Part shown: one piece after another, positions 43,544 through 53,400 of the stretch
How the letters are laid out: each line of letters starts with the position of its first letter
How positions within the stretch are numbered: position 1 is the first letter of the stretch
The notes under the pieces: generated by a model
What the model was told of the DNA's origin: nothing
The model's database searches: none
The model's input: the letters and a program-made list of their open reading frames with translations, nothing else
Origin: Sepiola atlantica
Lineage: Eukaryota; Mollusca; Cephalopoda; Sepiida; Sepiolidae
Reading direction: 5' to 3'
Length of the DNA: 64,000 nucleotides
NCBI GenBank assembly: GCA_963556195.1
Contig: OY744536.1
Span: 665,501 to 729,500 of the forward strand
Made by a program: the position numbers and the translations under genes

Positions 43544-44008
43544 CTACAATCCAATCTCTGTGAGTCTCGACGATGCCCGCAGCAGTCGACTTGCATCGTC
43601 CAGAAGTCCAGACAAAAAGGCGCATGCCAATATGCGGTCACTCGCACCGCCGAAGGGAGCAGCAAGCTTTTTCAAGTCGGCCATGTAGACGTCCACTGTC
43701 TCCCCTGGCCCAAGCCGGCGTTCGGAAAATTGCCTCCAGGCAACAAAAGGATCTGTACCAAATGCCCCGTGCAGCGCTTGTGCAATCTGCTCCATGGTCG
43801 CATCATCCCCGAGCTGCTGGTACACGGCGTAAGCCCCCTTAGTGAGTCTCAATGGGATGACCATAGCTGGGTCTTTAATTTTGCACGACCGGCAAACACG
43901 CTCGGCCTTCTCCACCGATGGACCAGCAGGAGAGCCGTCGAATTCCGGAATTAATCTAATGTCGAATTTCTCTATAACAAAGCCGAAATAGCTTGTAGCA
44001 GAAAAATC
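43544..44008 (-). pseudogene. Ty3/gypsy gag, capsid-like part
   Basis: Minus strand from a TGA at 44009 to a TAG at 43544. Sequence includes FDIRLIPEFDGSP, MVIPLRLTKGAYAVYQQL, an ALHGAFGTDPFVAWRQF block and RLGPGETVDVYMADLKKLA. This is the retrotransposon Gag (capsid) fold pattern with the conserved hydrophobic and YMADL-type segments. No ATG is visible at the start of the open stretch, so the true N terminus probably lies upstream through the TGA. Confidence 0.8.
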
Positions 44009-44215
44009 TCAACGACAGTCGAAAACGCCCAAGAAACTCTTTTTAGTAGACACCGGAACAACACTCTCAAGGGACTCTGGATTAGTGCACACCGCCTTCT
44101 TCTCCAACGTCTTCTTCTTCCACGTCTTCTTATTCTTCTTCTTCTTCTTTAAAAGCGTCGCCGTCGTCGTCTTCCATTGACTACGTTTTTCCTCTCCCTC
44201 TCTTGCCTCCAGCAA
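44009..44215 (-). pseudogene. Possible gag N terminus, lysine-rich
   Basis: In frame with gag across a TGA. Starts at a TTG and is very lysine-rich because of a (CTT)n/(AAG)n run (44100-44150). It may be leader sequence read by chance; an ATG in another frame opens an acidic stretch instead. Confidence 0.35.
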
Positions 44216-44402
44216 CCCGCTTTTATTTCAAACCGAACTCTCGTGTGCGCAAGAGAACACGAGATTTCACGTGATCACCTGGTAATATTAAGCCACCGAC
44301 GCCATCTTGCCATTTTTTAGGCGGTCCAAACCTTGCAAAGCGCGCACCGAGACCGTTTGCCAGGTAATCCCATGTTTTCGCAATTTCTTACACACCCTGA
44401 AC
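44216..44402 (-). other. Possible 5' LTR or leader of the Ty3/gypsy element
   Basis: Less AT-rich block between gag and AT-rich flank. On the minus strand it starts TGTGTAAGAAATTGCGAAAA and contains an AATAAA (about 44227-44232) near its end, as an LTR would. No second LTR exists in the window to confirm it, and no primer-binding site was recognised. Confidence 0.3.
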
Positions 44403-44449
44403 ACCATATTACTATTTTATCTTAGTTTTTAATTCTTTAAATAAAGTAA

Positions 44450-44590
44450 GACATTGTCTTTGCTGTTTTTGGATATCCGGCATGAATGCAAATCCCTACA
44501 ATCTTATTGTAAACTCATAATACAAAATTAATACTACCATTGGATTTCTCATAAAAATTTTACTCAAGAAAAAATTGTTTGATCTTAGTA
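44450..44590. repeat. Dispersed repeat, inverted relative to 45955-46095
   Basis: Shares CCGGCATGAA and AATACAAAATTAAT blocks with the reverse complement of 45955-46095. Probably Helitron-related body sequence. Confidence 0.5.
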
Positions 44591-44592
44591 TT

Positions 44593-44733
44593 TTATTTAC
44601 CTCCTCTCCGGGAGGTTAGACACAAGGTCAGTTGTGGGTTTTGATGAAAGTGTTTCTGTGGAACGAACTGGATTCGAACCCGGCACATCCAGGTCCTCCG
44701 TCTACGCCGTTAACCACTTAGCCACCATGCCAA
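44593..44733 (-). mobile_element. tRNA-derived SINE with the U2-SINE-type tail
   Basis: Minus strand: tRNA-like head from about 44731 with A box TGGCTAAGTGGTTAA and B box GGGTTCGAATCC, ending in CGTTCCACAGAAAC. It passes directly into AACTGACCTTGTGTCTAACC, then a CTCCC-GGAGAGGAGG hairpin and TAAATAAA. The head is shared with the SINEs at 20655 and 58207; the tail is shared with the U2-headed SINEs at 8393, 37015 and 50813. Confidence 0.8.
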
Positions 44734-44936
44734 TCTTAGTATAGTTTTTTTTGTTGTTTTCAGTTGCATTCCAAGTAGGCGGTAATTGGACACTAGTAAT
44801 GCCCTAGATAGAATAGAAAGAACATTTGAATGGTGTCATTATATTCCTTGAAAAATGTTACCCGTATTGAAGCTAATTTGATTTTTCTTTAACTGCTAAC
44901 ATATTGATTTCCATAATAGTCAAATAATCGAACTTT

Positions 44937-44937
<1 letters not shown>

Positions 44938-44992
<55 letters not shown>
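44938..44992. repeat. (AT)n microsatellite
   Basis: About 27 AT units. Confidence 0.95.
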
Positions 44993-45000
<8 letters not shown>

Positions 45001-45333
45001 TAAGAATAATAGAATTTCAATCAAATAGATGAAGAAAATAATAATCCAACAGTTATTTTATTTGATTTTTAAAGTGAGACCCAAATAATAATCCGTCTGA
45101 CATTGATACTTTATTCGGACTAGCCTATATTTTTGGTTTTCCTTCCATTATGCTATTGATGTGAATATATTTTATTTCATTTCATTTTTTTTTTTTTTTT
45201 TTCTGAAAATACTTATTTAGGCTAAAGAAAAGCTGTTAGAATGGAGACACTTTCTATTACCCACCGAAACAGATTAAAAGGATGTTTTTGTGTGCAATTA
45301 TACTGAGTTCTCTCCTTTGAGTTTTAAAAAAAA

Positions 45334-45337
<4 letters not shown>

Positions 45338-45379
<42 letters not shown>

Positions 45380-45617
45380 TAAATTATGGAACTTCAAGCG
45401 TGTTTGTGTGTGCGTTTCTCGCCTCTACATTAATTACACATTCTTGTTTCTTTCCTATTAATCGATTAGTGTTATGTACTGAAACACATTTTAAAAAATT
45501 CTATTAAACAAATTTGATTACAAAATTAAAATCTCAAATTTTAATTTCCATTTCTTAAACAAGTTAGTCATTATTTTCTTATACTCCTAGGCAATGCCGG
45601 GTAAATACAGCGAGTAG
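45338..45617 (+). mobile_element. Helitron-like short element
   Basis: After a TA run: GTGTTTGTGTGTGCGTTTCT, CGCCTCTAC, then a TATTAATCGATTAGTG block, ending in CTAGGCAATGCCGGGTAAAT. Related minus-strand copies at 54000-54180, 56800-57000 and 57150-57375 share the GCGAGAAACACACA and ATCGATTA blocks. The 3' end lacks a clean CTRR. Confidence 0.45.
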
Positions 45618-45954
45618 TAGTAGTAGTAATATAAATAATAATAATGTGGCTGCCAGAGGTAGGTAGTCAGTTGACAATGTTAGCCTGATTTTGGATTTTT
45701 TTTTCAGCCAACTCTGAAATGAAGTATCAGTCGGATGTCAGTCATTTTCTCAGGAGTCGGACAGAATCGTGTTTTTTTAAAACCAACTTCGGAGTTAGAT
45801 TTTTGATTCCTGCAGTAACATAATTTGTTTTTTGCTTTTTTTTTTTTTTTAAATTTAATTTTAGGTCAATTGGTGTGGTTTTGTTATTCTATACTAATAT
45901 TTGTAGTATTTACCTCCCTCTGTTTGGGGATTCTATTGAAAACCGAGCCCTATT

Positions 45955-46205
45955 CCAAGATCAAACACAATTTTTATCTAAGCAAAATCTTTTAGGAATC
46001 TAATGGTGGCATTAATTTTGTATTAGAGGATTTTCCAATAATACTGTTAGATCTGTGTTCATGCCGGACATCAATAAACAGCAAATACAATTTTAGAAAT
46101 TTAAAAATAAGAATAAAAATGCTGATATGGGATTCATGGTTGTGAGCAGGAGTACACAGCGGTCTTTATTTATTCCTGGGCAATGCTAGGTGTGCATGGT
46201 AGTTT
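45955..46205 (+). repeat. Helitron-related repeat
   Basis: Contains GCCGGACATCAATAAACAGC, and ends CCTGGGCAATGCTAGGTGTG, a degenerate version of the Helitron 3' terminus. Similar end blocks occur near 60660-60690. Confidence 0.4.
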
Positions 46206-46362
46206 TTAGTAAACTGTTCCAATTCAAATAAGTTATTAATGAACAAATAACATTCATTGTAAACATTTATTCAATTATTAATCCTTTAAGTGTGCCCGTC
46301 GCTGAATTGTGACCACATACATATCTCATATTCTGACAATCGTAATTTGAATTTAGCTCGCA

Positions 46363-46682
46363 TAGATTGGAGGATCAACCACATCACCACGTAAATTGGA
46401 GGATCAACCACACCACCACGTAAATTGGAGGATCAACCACACCACCACGTAAATTGGAGGATCAACCACACCACCATGTAAATTGGAGGATCAACCACAC
46501 CACCATGTAAATTGGAGGATCAACCACACCACCATGTAAATTGGAGGATCAACCACACCACCATGTAAATTGGAGGATCAACCACACCACCATGTAAATT
46601 GGAGGATCAACCACACCACCACGTAAATTGGAGGATCAACCACACCACCATATAAATTGGAGGATCAGCCACACCACCCCGT
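46363..46682. repeat. 29-bp minisatellite, 11 copies
   Basis: Unit TAAATTGGAGGATCAACCAC followed by ACCACCACG (29 bp), starting near 46363; the first and last copies are slightly divergent. It sits inside a dispersed repeat whose unexpanded form is at 21565-21775. Confidence 0.95.
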
Positions 46683-46983
46683 ACTACATGTGTTTAGCTC
46701 TTAATTTGTATCTAAGATGGCATTTGTTGAAGTACAAGGCTAACAAAGAATTTCAATCACAACTACTGTTACAGTTCACTGGGGTATTTAAACGAAAAGT
46801 AGTTGAATTGGATAAGTTTGAAAGATGGGCGTCTTCAATTATACAAATTAGACTCAACTGGTTTGCATATTTGGGAAGTATATCAACAATAGTTGTATCC
46901 AAAGTGTCCATCATTAATAGTTCACATGCTATTATCATCCTTAATATAGCAGATCTGTCCAATTATCATATGAATAAAAAAGA

Positions 46984-47004
46984 AATATATATATATATAT
47001 ATAT
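46984..47004. repeat. (AT)n microsatellite
   Basis: About ten AT units. Confidence 0.9.
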
Positions 47005-47220
47005 TCCTAAGAAACTTTTAGTCATTTATACAGTAAGAAAAAAAAATGCAGTTTAAATCCTAGGGATACTAACTAAATATGCATATTGCAAATTAGAATT
47101 TGTATAAGGCGACTTACTGCTGGAAAATTCACAAATATTTAAGGGAACTCAACTATGTCAGTGATCCATAAACAGGGGGGACCTTACCTTAAATGGTAAA
47201 ATAGAAAGATCATCATCATA

Positions 47221-47248
47221 TTATATATATATATATATATATATATAG
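47221..47248. repeat. (TA)n microsatellite
   Basis: About 13 TA units, 100 bp left of the long palindrome. Confidence 0.9.
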
Positions 47249-47349
47249 ATTTAGATTTTTCACTTATAAAATAGATCATTCAGTGAAGACCGGGGTTGTT
47301 CCAATAAAAAACAAGCTCGATGATACTCGATTACAGAGTACAGAGCATT

Positions 47350-47644
47350 TATATGTGATTTTATGAAGGCTTACCAAAGCATTCCTTTCAAGACACCAAT
47401 GATCACCATTAAAGATATTTTTTCTTACAAATACTATTTATTCAAATTAAATGTTTTTTCCTACACGTGTTTCACTACCAAGCAGTTACTTGCTTGGCAG
47501 ATCTTCAAGCAAGTAACTGCTTGGTAGTGAAACACGTGTAGGAAAAAACATTTAATTTGAATAAATAGTATTTGTAAGAAAAAATATCTTTAATGGTGAT
47601 CATTGGTGTCTTGAAAGGAATGCTTTGGTAAGCCTTCATAAAAT

Positions 47645-47652
<8 letters not shown>
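47350..47652. repeat. Perfect palindrome, 147-bp arms, 9-bp spacer
   Basis: Arms 47350-47496 and 47506-47652 are exact reverse complements as far as I can read, including all 6-base A/T runs; the spacer is GCAGATCTT. The right arm runs into a (TA)n tract. No coding sequence. It could be a very young foldback duplication, or a hairpin read-through error in library or assembly. Confidence 0.92.
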
Positions 47653-47678
<26 letters not shown>

Positions 47679-47990
47679 GAAGACCTTGAGAGACAATGGA
47701 TACCTCCTGTAAGGGTGACTGTACAACGAGTCTATAGTGAAGCAAAGGTTGCACAATCTACAACTACTCTTCTCCTGAACTGGCATTGCTTGAGTCCAGT
47801 GGCAAAGAAGTTCAGGATGACTGGAAACAATGTTGAGATAAGCAGAAAAAGACTGGTGTTGTTTCAGAGTTTTTCTTTTCCTTCACTAGTTGCACACTCA
47901 TAGCTTGAGGCTAGTCTACTTTACTATTTAATAGAGGGATGATATATGGATTCATACCTTTCTAAAGAGTATTAGTGAAAGTGATACAGT

Positions 47991-48065
47991 AGTCCTGACA
48001 GAACTCGAACCTAGGACTCCACACCCACAGTCTGTCGCTGTAACCAGTACACCACACCACTATCT
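47991..48065 (-). mobile_element. tRNA-like SINE head (second type)
   Basis: Minus strand: TGGTGTACTGGTTACAGCGA (A box) and CTAGGTTCGAGTTCTGTCAG (B box), tRNA-like spacing. Different from the head at 44593/58207. It lies just downstream, on the same strand, of the hammerhead-like motif at 48074-48113. Confidence 0.55.
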
Positions 48066-48073
48066 AATGTCAT

Positions 48074-48113
48074 CCACAGACAGCTGTTTTGCCATATAGT
48101 GGATCTTCAGTAT
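48074..48113 (-). ncRNA. Hammerhead-like motif, degenerate copy
   Basis: Minus strand: CTGAAGA (48110-48104), a weak stem II, AAAA where GAAA is expected, then CAGCTGTC (helix III and cleavage triplet GTC) and TGTGG. The G12-to-A change in the core should abolish self-cleavage. Confidence 0.4.
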
Positions 48114-48390
48114 TGCTAGACATGGCGAATGTTTCCAGCTGACATACAAAACCTGACTGGTTGGTCAACAGTCGGGATCTCTTACTCCTATGCCATTACT
48201 CTCACTATGAAGTAAAGGAAATTATTATACTTTATATATATATATATATATATAATCTCACATGCATTCATATTATCAACTGCCTAGAGTGCTCGATTCT
48301 TTTACAAAGAACTATGCCTTATATATGTATGCAACCGTTTATTCCCTTACTAGAGAGCTCAAACCACAAGTGGGGAGCAAATGTAGGCAT

Positions 48391-48430
48391 CCACAGACAG
48401 CTGTTTCGCCATATCACAGCTCTTCAGTGA
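48391..48430 (-). ncRNA. Minimal type I hammerhead ribozyme candidate
   Basis: Minus strand order: CTGAAGA (48427-48421; core CUGANGA), helix II GCTGT/ATGGC with loop GAT, GAAA (48407-48404), helix III ACA/TGT closed by a GC loop, and the cleavage triplet GTC (48398-48396). All core positions match a type I hammerhead. The very short helix III resembles the minimal ribozymes of Penelope-like elements and metazoan retrozymes. Helix I is weak (only two pairs next to the core), so activity may need a dimer or may be lost. A degenerate copy lies 317 bp away in the same orientation. Confidence 0.5.
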
Positions 48431-49264
48431 TTTTAGAGGAGAATTGGATTACATATTTTCTTTTCTTTTTTTATGTGTGAATTATATTCAACAATAATGA
48501 CATTGTGAAAGATTTAATATGTAATTGTTAAATGGGTTTTCCCATGATTCGGTATAAAACAAAATCACTCAGATGTAGTATTGACTCTGCTGGACCATGC
48601 ACATAAACATTTAGTAAAGTGAAGTTTGATTAACTCTTAAAAGATAATGTCTTTTTCTTCATTGAAATATTCAGTGATTTCTATTGATCCCTTTTCATTT
48701 TTGTCATCAAGAGACAAAGTGCAAATAAAAATAGTTTACAAAGCAGAGCAGTGTGACCAATGACCTGGATTGAAACAGAAATTCCTCTGCACCCTTTTTT
48801 TTTTCTCCTATTTTAAGCATTCACATTAAGCAACATTTTGTTTTAATAGTATTATAATTACGTAAACTCTATATACATAAAGTGTGTGTGTGTGTTTCTT
48901 GGCTAAAAATGAATTTATTCACACTTGAAAAATAAAAATAAAAGATGGCCATAAAAACATGTAAATTATAGGTGTTAATCTAATGTTTAATATTTCAGAT
49001 CATTTTTCAAAAAAAAAAAAGAAGGTATTTCTTGATAAAAATGAATGTGAAACTTTTATGAATGACTGGACATCAGAAACACTTAAGAGTCTTTTTTTTT
49101 CTTTGTGACTTTTTCCTTATTGTTTCATTCATTTTTTAAAAAAAATTTTTTAACTGTGAAGAACGCTTATACTAACTTTCCTTTGATGACACTAATATTT
49201 TCATGTGTCCAACAGCTTGCAAAGAGAATTTTTATTAAAACTTGATATAATATCCTGCATCCGG

Positions 49265-49470
49265 TCACATATGTTTGCTAGTATATATGACGATGAACAT
49301 ATACTACATTACCCCCTCCCCCAAGAAGGGGGTTATGCCTGGGAGGATGGTATCATGACAACAGATACTACACTACACCCTCCTTCCTAACAAAAAAAGG
49401 TAATCCCTGAGAGGATGGTATCATGACAACGGAACAATTCATACACTATCCCTCCTCCCTGAATTGAACA
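49265..49470 (+). repeat. U2-like tandem repeat element, short array
   Basis: Two to three units with TGCCTGGGAGGATGGTATCA, then TGACAACAGATACTACACTA. The left border TTTGCTAG matches the border of the arrays at 23868 and 40690. Confidence 0.65.
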
Positions 49471-49672
49471 TTGACAGATAGTACATTAGTCTGAAATAGT
49501 ATAGTAAACTGAATTGAACGTTAAACGATAGTAATAGTATAGTGTCGGTTGTAGGCAGGCAGATACTAAACCTCCATTAGTAATAGATATAGTCAACATA
49601 TATTCATCTATTATATATTTATTACAGTTAAGTACAAGTATTTTTTCATAATTAAAATGAGATGTGTGTGTG

Positions 49673-49712
49673 TTGTTTTGTTTTGTTTTGTGTTTTGTTT
49701 TGTTTTGTTTTG
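49673..49712. repeat. (TTTTG)n microsatellite
   Basis: About seven TTTTG units with one interruption. Confidence 0.85.
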
Positions 49713-49779
49713 AATAGCAGCATCCTCTTGGCTTTCCTCAACTGACACAGCCGGTCCAATTTTTGTTTTCTTTTTGAAA

Positions 49780-49990
49780 AAGAGAGATTGTTACTCTCGA
49801 AATGATTAAAGTTTCTACCATTCCGGACCTTTAAATACTTAGCAGTAAGCCCACCAATTTTACAATTTACTGTCTTTATATTTACATTTTTTAAATATAA
49901 ATGAATTGATCTGAGATTTACCGTCTCTTGTCATTTATTTTTGTTCATCCCATATTCCACCTGCCCGTTCTCAACATTGCATTGCTCCTG
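49780..49990 (+). repeat. Penelope-like arm sequence, solo copy
   Basis: Contains CCATTCCGGACCTTTAAATA, a TCATTTATTTTTGTTCATCC block and ACATTGCATTGCTCCTGCCT. It matches the inverted arms at 26790 and 28163, extended by the CTCGAAA...AAAGTTT part seen at about 27010. Followed by a TA run. Confidence 0.6.
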
Positions 49991-50812
49991 CCTCAGAATT
50001 CTCACCTTCATACTTACTCTCTCATATATATATATATATATAACCCAGCATCTTGATAACAAGGTTTTCTAAAAAAAAAAAAGTATATCTGTAAATTTTA
50101 TCTAAGTGAAAGTCTTTGTACTAATGACATTAAAAATAAACAAAATAATAGTGTAACACCATTTCAGTATTTTAAAAGTTAAGGTAGACAAAAAAATAAA
50201 GGGCTTAATTTTTTTAATTTGTATATTTCTGATGTTATTTCTAGTACATGTGCAATATATTTATTCAAATAAACAGTAAAAAAGATTACATTGTAAAGAG
50301 TTTATCCTGAAATTTCCCATTACTGGAGGGATGGGACTTGTTTATATTTTTTCCATGCTTTCTAATGTTAACAATTAGATAATTCTTTTTATTCGTCACT
50401 GTTATTATTTTTAATATAATACCCGGGCAACGCCAGGTAGCCCTGCTAGTCATTATAAAATGATAGTTTTTATGAAATAGTAATTTTATGAAATAGTAAT
50501 TATGAAAGAAAATTGTTCATTAATCAGTCGAGTGTTTTTAAAATTTGCAATAATTTGCATGATATAATTCAATTAACTGTAACAATCTGACACAGCAGCC
50601 AATCCCAATGAGTTTCTGGGTTAGACGCCGGTTACTTCGCCTCCGCTCGCCTCATAAGTTGATTCATTTGCCTATAGTAGTTTCAATACTATCATCATGT
50701 GCTACTGAACAACCTGATGAACCGTACATTAGTGGTACGTGTCTGTTGTTAGTAGAAAAAAAGAAATCTTTGTATCTTGAAATGTTTATTAAAATAAGTC
50801 TATTTTAATTGT

Positions 50813-50998
50813 CTCTATTTACTTGCCTCCCCACGAGGGCAAAGTTAGCCACAGGGTGGGTTTTTATATAGGGGATTTTTAGCGTATTGGACATTCTGGG
50901 CAGGACAAAAATAAAAATTGTCTCATCAAGGATTTCTCCTCCTCTGACTAAGAACAACAGATACAACACATTGATCCTAGCCCGAAGGCTAGGGAAGT
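50813..50998 (-). mobile_element. SINE with U2-derived head, diverged copy 3
   Basis: Minus-strand head CCCTAGCCTTCGGGCTAGGA, then TCAATGTGTTGTATCTGTTG and TTCTTAG. It follows U2 through stem-loop I and the branch-recognition region, and here continues further into U2 (TCTTA) than the first two copies. Stem-loop I is re-paired as CTAGCC-TTCG-GGCTAG. The body differs, but the tail AACCCACCCTGTGGCTAAC, a CCTCGTGGGGAGG hairpin and AAGTAAATA correspond to the shared SINE tail. Confidence 0.7.
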
Positions 50999-51284
50999 TG
51001 TCAAATCAAAGTACCTAAGGTTGAAGTATTTAATGTTGAAAGTAAAATGTTTTAATACTCATTTGAAATGGCCTAAAAAATTCCTCTGTAATTTGTCACA
51101 TTTTTTTTTTTTTTTTAATTACCATACCATCCCACACACACACCCAAAAATGTATGTGCTCACTGCATAGCTTACATTAATGGATCCATGAAGTTAGAAT
51201 TGTTGTTTTTTTTTGTTGTTGTCTTATTACTGTAGATAAAATTAACTGAAAGAGTATCTCTTGACTGCTGATCAAATGAAGTCG

Positions 51285-51334
51285 GATTCAGCAGTCAAGA
51301 AGATGTTAAGTAACATCTTCTTGATTGCTGAATC
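51285..51334. repeat. Hairpin, 24-bp arms
   Basis: GATTCAGCAGTCAAGAAGAT plus GTTA, then AG, then the complement with one mismatch. A third related piece (CTTGACTGCTGATC) lies just upstream at about 51260. Confidence 0.8.
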
Positions 51335-51544
51335 AAAGCGAAAAAATAAACTTCAGATGTAACCTATTCATTTGTCCATTGCTTTCTTTGGTCATTTCCT
51401 CTTCTCACTTTACTGGTTTTCTTCTCTTTGTTTTCTCACGCACACACGCAAGATATCCAAATTCATGGGTGGGTTCAGTTGTCTTTCTCTGAAGGAGGAA
51501 GTTTTATTTTTGTCTTTTCATAGAAATTACTCCAGACAAGGCAT

Positions 51545-52145
51545 GAAGCCACTTGATATAAAGAGCTAACAAGAACAGGGGATGCCTATTGGCTTTGGTC
51601 TTGAAAAGACCCAGGCTATAAATAGTCAGCAGGAAGAGAGTCTCACAAGCCTGCAGTTCTTGGAAAGGAGTTACTGGAATAGGAAGCTGTATTACAATTA
51701 GCTATCAAAACAGTGAAAACCACGAGACCAACGAGTCAAACGAGCTAGAACCAAGGGAATAGATTAGACAATTCTGAAGAACACATGCCATGATAGTATT
51801 TATAGAAAAGACTGAGACTAGCAACATCACGTCTGTGAGAAAGCGGGTGCAGAGAAGAGGAAAAAGTGGAGCCAATCAAATTAGATACGTTTCTGCACCT
51901 TATCAATAACCCTCAAATGAGACAGAGATTCACCAGCCCAAATATGACAACAGTACTCCATACAGGGTCTGATAGTAGATTTGTAGGGATAGAGAATAGC
52001 CTTAGGTGTGAGAAAGTGTTTGGAGAAATAGAGAGAACTGATTTTACGAGAAGCCGAAAAGGCAATGGCTCTAATGTATGAACTCCAAGAAAGATTTGAT
52101 GAGAAAGAAAGACCAAGAAGTTTCTAAAGAATATCAAATTACCAA
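51545..52145 (-). pseudogene. LINE reverse transcriptase C-terminal region
   Basis: Minus strand: LGLSFSSNLSWSSYIRAIAF, ASRKISSLYRAKHFLTPKAI and LYLYKSTIRPCMEYCCHIWA. This is the conserved thumb-side block of Jockey/CR1-group LINE proteins, open from about 52140 to 51900. The more decayed C-terminal part follows (LHPLSHRRDVASLSLFYKYY-like block near 51840-51780, SFPRTAGL*DSLPA near 51650). Related to 4195-4760 and 7590-8165. Confidence 0.75.
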
Positions 52146-52214
52146 ACGGTCCCAAATAGCACATGCATCCCGCTCAGGCGAGATGATATAACAATGCTAG
52201 TTTTTGCAATTTTT

Positions 52215-52340
52215 TGCAGGAGGTGTTACTGTTCTTTCACATTCAGTGTCTGGTATTCCCAAATGGTCACCCATCTGGTACTAACCAGGGTCAACGTCGC
52301 TTAACATTGGTGATCTAATGAGAACCGGTGTATCAACGTG
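52215..52340 (-). mobile_element. 5S rRNA-derived SINE or pseudogene copy 2
   Basis: Minus strand: CACGTTGATACACCGGTTCT, ATCACCAATGTTAAGCGACG, CCTGGTTAGTACCAGATGGG and TGACCATTTGGGAATACCAG. It is closer to 5S rRNA than copy 1 at 8931-9055 and covers the internal promoter. The 3' part ends in AACACCTCCTGCAAAAAATT, like copy 1's tail. Confidence 0.78.
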
Positions 52341-52344
52341 ATTA

Positions 52345-52980
52345 TGCGATATATAAGATATCCAACATAATATTCTTCATCTTTCAACTGACAATCCATC
52401 CATCCATCTCATTAACCCTTATTCTCGAGTGGCTTTTAGCCTTGATAAGTCATGATTCATTAGTAAATAAACAAAACAGAACAATCTTTTTTAGTATTAT
52501 CCTGTCAGCAATAATTCCTTTTTATGCCTCATATATATATATTTCTTTCACCTATAAAAGACTTAAGTGTAGCAGTAAATACTTTTTATTGATTTCAACG
52601 CCCCCACCCCTGCATAAGGTATGTAATTATTTGTCAGTTACAGATATACTTTACTCTTTAGGTGTTTTTCTGGTCCATTATTTATTCATTATTTTTTTAA
52701 TTTAATTTTTTTCCCTCGAACTGTTCCTAGCTGTCCTACAATTATTGGTATAACGGTAGTTTTCTTCATGTTTCATATTCTATTTTAGCTCATCTGGCAA
52801 GTTAAATTTATTTAATTAATTTTTCTGTCTCCTTCAGTTTGTGACAATATTACAGGACGGAAAAGGGTTGATTCAAACCTGGACCTTAGAATTATTTTGC
52901 ATCAAAAGAAGAAAAAACTAAAATTGATAAGACAAAAGGAAAATGTTGATCTCCCTTTTACAATGTTTTGGGAGATAAAA
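52345..52980. other. No supported gene
   Basis: AT-rich; an open frame of about 125 codons at 52328-52705 is hydrophobic and low in complexity and shows no domain. Confidence 0.35.
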
Positions 52981-52984
52981 AGAA

Positions 52985-53400
52985 TCCCAGGGTGACAACA
53001 GCTGACATTTCTCAATGTTAGTGTTGCGTGAGTTTCACTCTATGAACTGCTGGGATGACAACTCTATTTGGCAGGTTATTTCCTTGTTATCATGTCCAAT
53101 CTTCTTGATGGATGAGTTTGTCCATTTGTATATCAATGTCCCACAAGATTTTCAGCCTTTTGTTTTCCAATGCTGGCTCTAGTTTGTGCTTGTATAATTG
53201 GTATGTGTGTTCAAAGTGCTTTAATTTGTACAGTTCCCAGTGGACTACCTCCCCAACTCAGTCATGTCTATTTTTATATTCCTTTCGGATAGCTTGCTGC
53301 CTTCACTTATCATGTGGTTTACCATTTCGTCTCTTTGGCCACAGAATCTACATTGGCTGTTTTCCTTGGTCGCGTCTTTATAAACATGATCTAACACTTT
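52985..53400 (-). pseudogene. LINE zinc finger and restriction-like endonuclease fragment
   Basis: Minus strand: NSQCRFCGQRDEMVNHMISE gives the CxxC...H...C finger just before the nuclease in R4/NeSL-like LINEs. It is followed, in other frames, by fragments such as a THTNYTSTS-type linker and WKTKG...KSCGTLIYKWTN corresponding to the ENKxxKILWDFxIQTD block. Multiple frameshifts. Related to the better preserved copy at 31123-32470. Confidence 0.6.

Larger units (their letters stand above)
48868..50449 (+). mobile_element. Helitron-like element with nested repeats
   Basis: The 3' end is clear: ACCCGGGCAACGCCAGGTAG, then CCCTGCTAG (to 50449) and T, the same terminus as at 15194. A 5'-end-like TCTATATACATAAAGTGTGT is at 48868, but its preceding base is C rather than A. 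Inside are a U2-like tandem repeat (49265-49470) and a Penelope-arm copy (49780-49990), so the interval may be a composite. Confidence 0.45.

Noticed and set aside
40910..43960. Many plus-strand open frames of 60-140 codons
   Set aside because: They are antisense shadows of the GC-richer Ty3 gag-pol coding region, with no domain of their own.
46628..47056. 142-codon open frame starting in the 29-bp minisatellite
   Set aside because: It begins in minisatellite units and crosses an (AT)n run encoding alternating Ile-Tyr; no domain.
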